A stretch of 64,000 bases of DNA from Cristatella mucedo (taxonomy: Eukaryota; Bryozoa; Phylactolaemata; Cristatellidae): the NCBI GenBank assembly GCA_009760855.2, contig WPIO01000009.1:489501-553500 (forward strand), given 5' to 3'. The number at the start of each line of letters is the position of its first letter. Position 1 is the first letter of the stretch. The notes beneath the pieces are model-generated. The model was not told the DNA's origin. It was given only the letters and a program-made list of their open reading frames with translations, and did no database searches. This document shows positions 34,401 to 64,000 of the stretch, piece after piece. A program made the position numbers and the translations under genes.

Positions 34401-36401
34401 GGTAGGCCAAGTTTTCCCACGTGAAGACCCAACTGGGGATGGTATTGGATCAGCAGGTGACGAGAGATCTTTTACTGGCCTTTATTATGGTCATCGCTTC
34501 ATCTACAGAAATCGAAGGAGAATTTCTCATGGGAGGTCGAAGGTTGCGCCTCGCCGGCAAAAGAGCATCTCAGCCAGGCCAGAGCAGAGCAGTCGAAGCT
34601 TGTCCTGCTGGCTTCCTGTGGCGTTTGGCCCAGCTTACGATACAATGCCGCTTCGGCGCCCTCCTAGCTCGCTCCTCTTGCTACGGTCAAGCCATGCGGA
34701 TAAAACTGGGAAAAGATCAGCCGCTGTGACAGCCGCTCATACTGTGGCATGCCGTGCGTGTTTTCTCGCGACGGAAAATCCTGCACGCCGCACACTCGCT
34801 GTGGCTTTCCTGTTGAATGTAGGACATTCCCCCCCCCCGACATTCTGCCCTGGTGGACCCTAGGACAACTCCCCCACCCCCCCCGACACTTCCCCGTAGG
34901 ACATTCCTCCTATGGAAGTTGATAAATGTACAACTAAGAATACAGATATATATAAATAAATATATATATTTATATATATATATTTATATATATATTTATG
35001 ATCAAAGGAAGTTCATGCTCTATTGAAATAAAATCAACTCAGTATAATTGGACGTTTTGTTAATTTCATATGACATATTCACTGGTTGGCCTTGCACACT
35101 ACGGCAGTCCATTTGAGTAGTCTAATCACAAAAACTGTACTTTGATGTTTTGTTCAATGAACTGCTGATAGGTCAATCAGATCAATCACGAAAAACGAGC
35201 AGTAAAAAGGTGCAAACAATCACGGTACTCTGCACACCGCATAATAGTATATATAGATAGATAGGTATATAAACCCTAAAACTCTAAAACCCTGAACGCT
35301 AAACACTAAACAACCGACCCTAAACGCTCAATCCTAAATGCTAAACCCTATACCCCAGGGGGGGGGGAATGTCCTACCCCCGGAGGATGTCGGGGGGGGG
35401 GAGAAATGTCTGTCCACCTTCCTGTCGGCGCCTCTGCCCCCAGCGGGTGAAGTATGGGCCTCTCGCCCATACTTCACGAAGGTGATCGTTGCTCGGCTCC
35501 TCGAAATGACCGTGTGCAGAGCCAGCAGACAGGTTTGCCATGTGCCAGCCATGTGCCAGCCATGTGCCGTCTGCATTACTGGGGCATTACATAGCTCTCG
35601 CTGCCTCCCAGTCAGCTCTGCCGAGCTGCTCGTAGTCGATGGCTCAGCCTCGGTGGTTGCTAGTCGAAACTGGAAAACATGCTCCTCGGGCTCCCCTTGG
35701 CCTGCCGCCGCAGCCGTTTCACTGCGGTAGTGGCAGCTCGCCAAATGAGACTCGCGTGCAGAAAGGGCCTGTCTGTCTCGATGCACTGGCTGTCTATTCC
35801 GAGAAACGAACGGAGGAGGAGGAGCGTCGGGTCCTCGATACGGCAATTTTACCCTCGGTTACTCATCTGAAGGGCCGTCATGGCCGCTATTGTTGGCTTG
35901 TAGAGTGCCTCTCAGCAGTTAATTAGTCGCTTCGGTCGAGTCAGCATTCCCCTGGTGGTGTCATCTTTTTTTTATCTCCTATTGTGTTGCTGACGTGTCC
36001 CTTGGACACGCGCCAGCCAGCCACAGGTTATTGCACTCGAGTGTCGTTCGCTTCTTTTTGACAGGCGTGCCTTTCCACACTATGGCGATGGACATCCGTG
36101 GACTCGCTTCGATCTTGCGTATGCCGGTGTTATCTTCATTGACATGGTCATCAATGTCGTGGCTGGCCTCTCGGTGACTGGCCTCTTCTGCTTTCACGCC
36201 TACCTCATGTTCACCAACCAGACGACGTGGGAGTCGGCGTCAAGGGAAAAAATATCTTACTTAAAAAACTTGGCACACGACTTCAACCCGTTCGATCAGG
36301 GCTGCTGCCGGAATTCCTTCACCTTCTGCTGCCGCTGTGCACCGTATCAGTGGCTTCGTGTCTACGCCAAGTCTGCCAGCCAGGCGTCCTTGAACACGTG
36401 A
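28428..36401 (+). CDS. ZDHHC12: palmitoyltransferase ZDHHC12-like (complete gene)
   Basis: Five exons (28428..28566, 28893..29029, 31077..31202, 31334..31500, 36065..36401) splice in phase into 301 residues. It is a DHHC protein acyltransferase that transfers palmitate from CoA to cysteines of membrane proteins at the ER/Golgi. It has four predicted membrane segments (about 24-44, 62-80, 168-190, 212-238). After TM2 comes the DPG motif (83-85). The Cys-rich domain is HCEVC ... RHCEDCKRC ... and the catalytic D153-H154-H155-C156, followed by CVGERNH. A TTWE motif (TTxE) and an NPFDxG block follow TM4. [19 protein letters not shown] and the overall size match ZDHHC12 better than other paralogues. 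ATG 28428 is the first in frame. The final intron is 4.6 kb and filled with repeats. Confidence 0.92.
29050..31070 (+). other. ZDHHC12 intron 2, no features recognised
   Basis: Two kilobases between exon 2 and exon 3. Short open frames only; no repeat family of this window is recognised with confidence. Confidence 0.6.
31860..31945 (-). mobile_element. LINE 3'-tail fragment in ZDHHC12 intron 4
   Basis: Reversed tail gcccccaaggaaaaccaaat / ctcttgttaggcattttgca, matching other tails in the window, with no adjoining RT sequence recognised. Confidence 0.45.
33540..34395 (-). mobile_element. antisense LINE RT domain remnant, interrupted by SINE-2
   Basis: Minus strand, in element order: [21 protein letters not shown] and FLERL (finger region), then [12 protein letters not shown] (about 34,150-34,200), then a SINE-2 insertion, then [20 protein letters not shown] (palm/thumb). 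This is the standard order of a CR1/L2-type reverse transcriptase. Frameshifts and stops make it a fossil. It lies inside ZDHHC12 intron 4. Confidence 0.75.
33925..34062 (-). mobile_element. tRNA-derived SINE-2 copy nested in a LINE
   Basis: Contains gtgatagccgttaaggctct and gggtcgtgggtccaagacc blocks of SINE-2, flanked on both sides by parts of the same antisense RT. Confidence 0.5.
34819..35417 (+). mobile_element. telomere-like TIR element, copy 1
   Basis: The left end is an array of gtaggacattcccc-type units (34,819-34,905). A conserved module follows: aaatgtacaactaagaatac, an AT run, then ttcatgctctattgaaataa ... cagtataattgga to 35,052. A private interior spans about 35,053-35,270. Then come degenerate ccctaaa/cactaaa units (35,273-35,350) and inverted ggggaatgtcctac units. 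TTCCTGT occurs just outside both ends (34,807-34,813 and 35,419-35,425), a possible target duplication. There is no open frame for a transposase. Inserted in ZDHHC12 intron 4. Confidence 0.7.
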
Positions 36402-36800
36402 CATGCTGCTTTGAACCTGTCTCTCACCTTGGTAGAATCGAATCGGTGAAGGTGCACCTCTGCACGGCACGTTTTGGTTCCATTTGGCACCTGACCGGAA
36501 GCAGAGAGGTGGAAGCAGCGCCAGAACTGCACTGCGACTGGTGAGAGAAGCTGCTCATTGTGCAGCTTCTGACTGCGATTAGAAGCGGTGCTTTTGAGTG
36601 GGCTGTCGGTCGCACGAGACCTTGGCACAGCAGCGCACACTATACTTGTCACTCGGTTTGCCATAATGAGAATTGGATCTGTTTTGTTGTGAAACCCTTG
36701 TCTGCCTCTTACTTTTGTAGCTGTCCGGTGAACATGTGGTGTCACTATGTGTCAATTGAACCTGAGGTTCAGATATGTGTACTGTTGCCTGTTTAACCAA

Positions 36801-36835
36801 TATATATAATAAATATATATATATGTATGTGTGTG

Positions 36836-36890
<55 letters not shown>

Positions 36891-36912
36891 ATGTATATGT
36901 ATGTGTGTGTAT
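36801..36912. repeat. (TA)n/(TG)n microsatellite
   Basis: Alternating TA and TG dinucleotide blocks downstream of the ZDHHC12-like gene. Confidence 0.95.
36808..36813 (+). terminator. candidate polyadenylation signal of ZDHHC12
   Basis: AATAAA about 407 nt after the stop codon, at the edge of a TA/TG microsatellite (36,801-36,912). Confidence 0.4.
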
Positions 36913-37254
36913 TTTTGTAAGAGCAGGATTCAGCACCATGCCCTTGCACGAAGAGGTGTCTCAAACTTCTGCTGAAGTCGTTGCATTTCTTGTCAAGTAC
37001 ATTTAGCCTACGTGATGTGTAGCCTGTAGTGAGTTGCAATCTCCAGGCATACTTAGATGGTCGCTGTATTAAATTGAATGACAGTACCAATCCAATTGTT
37101 ATGGGAGAGCAAAGTGCTAGTCAAATTAAAAGCAGTCACGTGTGCCTGCTTTCATCAACGTAATGTAGCAAAATTCAGGTGTGCTTAGATCGAGGGTATC
37201 GCATTTCCGTAGCTCGCAATATCCAGGCCCTCGTGCTTCTGCAGTAAAACGCTT

Positions 37255-37805
37255 GCAGATGGTGAACAACTCGCCAGCCGGGCTTGTCTATCGTGGCCGT
37301 CAGAATTGCCTCGTGACTTCACTTCTCTCCGATATGCACTGGCTCCCTTTCATGTAGCCTATCCTCTTCAAGGTAGCATAACTTGCCTCTGAGTCCTTAA
37401 GTTCTTGCTCTCAGGCTTAGGTATTCGAAATACTTACTCCTTCGGCTTCCCCTCACACCACTCGCTCACTTCTCTGACACTGGTTGCTGAGCTGTTGCCT
37501 GCAACCAACCTGAAGTCCTGTAGATACTTTGATGCCTTCGGCTCCTATGCACTCAAAACTCTCTACCGACTGGTATCACAATACCCCCTGAGTAGACGAC
37601 ATTTAAAGCAAAGCTGTAAACCTGCCTGTTAAAAACCTGACAGATAACATTTGCTTCGTCTATAGAATCGTTCTTTTGTGCATGTGCAAGCTGCAACTAT
37701 GCTTTGTCTTCACGAAACATGTAAATGCTTTCTTTCTAGCCAATGTAAAGTACTTACCATGAGATTTAGTTAGCTTAGAATACTATGTAAATACATTATT
37801 ATTAT
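37255..37805 (+). mobile_element. LINE 3' end with intact tail
   Basis: Decayed RT C-terminus (LLSDMHWLPF ... TTFKAKL) followed by 3' UTR and the tail (agccaatgtaaagtacttac ... tgtaaatacattattatta). A SINE-1 begins directly at the end of the ATT run. Confidence 0.65.
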
Positions 37806-37955
37806 GCGGTCCCAGTGGTTAAGGTGCACACCTCGAACCAAGGTCAAGGTGAATTTATTTGATGATCGAGGTCGTGGGCTCGAGCCCTGTGGCATATGTG
37901 AAGCGCCTGAATAGAGATTAAGTTCTCTTAGGGCACTGTACTAATGAATTATAGT
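37806..37955 (+). mobile_element. tRNA-derived SINE-1, best-preserved copy
   Basis: Head cggtcccagtggttaaggtg (A-box-like), B-box-like gggctcgagccct, tail gtgaagcgcctgaatagaga / ttaagttctcttagggcact. It ends in a short TA/TG run. It lies between the converging ZDHHC12 and dynein genes. Confidence 0.8.
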
Positions 37956-38764
37956 ATATATATGTGTGTGTGTGTGTGTGCCGTGCGTGTGTGTAAAACC
38001 CTTCTTTACAGAACTAGTGCCAGTGATATGTTGTGACGGAGAGGAGTTGAAGACTCTGCTGTAGCAGCAAAGACTTAAACTCGACACGTCTCTGCTTGCA
38101 ATTTACAAAAGTCGGAGAGATGTGCAGTTATTATACAGAACATTCAAACCATGAGCAGCTTTCAGTGAGAACTCAAGAGGATGTACGACGTAGCTCCAAC
38201 AGACGTTATCTCATTCAACAACGAACAATTTTAAACATAGCTGAATCGGGAGGAGATAGTCAAGAAGGAATTTAGCAGGGAAGTCGCATCAGCCAATGAG
38301 CAAGCATCTCCGGAATTACAGACAGGCAAGAGGTTCGCGATGCATGCAGTGACGTGGCCGACATGAGAGCTACTCATTACGATACTCGTTTTGCCATTCC
38401 TCTGTTCGGTTGTAGTATCTCTAAAGATCGATGGTGGACGTATGCCTAACAACCTGCCCAAACGATCATGCAGAAGATCATTTTGAGGAAGTCACTCGTA
38501 TGTAAAATATATTTTCTTTTTGCAGAACATGACAAGACCAAAGACGGCATCCTACGCATAGTCCTGTCATGTGGAGATAGAACAAATCGCAAAGTGCAGG
38601 CGATACATTCACAGGGTGCCTGCATGTCAGCGTAATTTTTTTTCAAAACGACACGTGGCCTCGTGCACTATGCACTGCGACTATGTGCCCGCCTCGATAC
38701 GGCAGCCGGTCTTTCGAGAGTGCAAGCAGAGAGCAGCTGCACCGCCCTGCCAGCTGACGTCGGA

Positions 38765-63825
<25,061 letters not shown>

Positions 63826-64000
63826 CTGAAATAACAAGGCTGACACTTAGAATGCCAATCTTTTAACAAAATTTCATCCCATTTTCTGACTGAATAAGTA
63901 CAATGATTGGCGTTTACGAAGGCACGAAAGAGGCAGTGCTCAAAGCAGCAGTATGCAGTCGCCGTATGACTTAGCAGCATGCGTACACACACACACACAC

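Noticed and set aside
35273-35350. Interstitial telomere or chromosome-end scar
   Set aside because: The CCCTAAA-like units are degenerate and occur at the same place in two copies of one mobile element.

Overview
This is a stretch of animal nuclear genome. Its genes have many small exons with GT-AG introns in consistent phase. It also carries a U2 snRNA-like locus, tRNA-derived SINEs, CR1/L2-like LINE fragments and very large microsatellites. A calcium-binding-EGF membrane protein, a ZDHHC12-type palmitoyltransferase and an axonemal dynein of the DNAH6 type all point to a metazoan with motile cilia. Nothing seen fixes the taxon; repeat style and gene spacing suggest an invertebrate, but this is inference.

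Layout. 1-14 kb is repeat-rich; only two linked exon-like segments at the left edge (80-699, minus) and one at 9.9 kb look coding. It holds a SPIN-like hAT MITE at 6464-6650, antisense and sense LINE tails, SINEs and a 370-bp polypurine tract. 14.9-26.6 kb (minus) is a complete seven-exon gene for a predicted 448-residue single-pass membrane protein with six EGF repeats, one per exon. 28.4-36.4 kb (plus) is a complete five-exon ZDHHC12-like gene, divergent from the EGF gene across a CpG-rich interval. 38.8-63.8 kb (minus) is the 3' part of an inner-arm dynein heavy chain gene: 27 exons and about 1,703 residues, from just after the AAA4 P-loop to the stop codon. It is convergent with ZDHHC12 and continues beyond the right edge.

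Notable non-coding content. Two copies (34819-35417 and 49068-49922) share an unusual element design: C-rich terminal inverted repeats, a conserved left module, degenerate CCCTAAA-type repeats beside the right terminus, and unrelated interiors. A divergent U2 snRNA sits antisense in a dynein intron behind a PSE-like sequence that recurs inverted 515 bp away. SINE-1 and the LINE fragments share one 3' tail, which suggests a LINE/SINE mobilisation pair. A roughly 790-bp CT microsatellite has grown inside a LINE coding sequence.

The three identified genes show no evident pathway link. The dynein powers ciliary beating, ZDHHC12 S-palmitoylates membrane-associated proteins, and the EGF protein is probably a cell-surface receptor or adhesion molecule.
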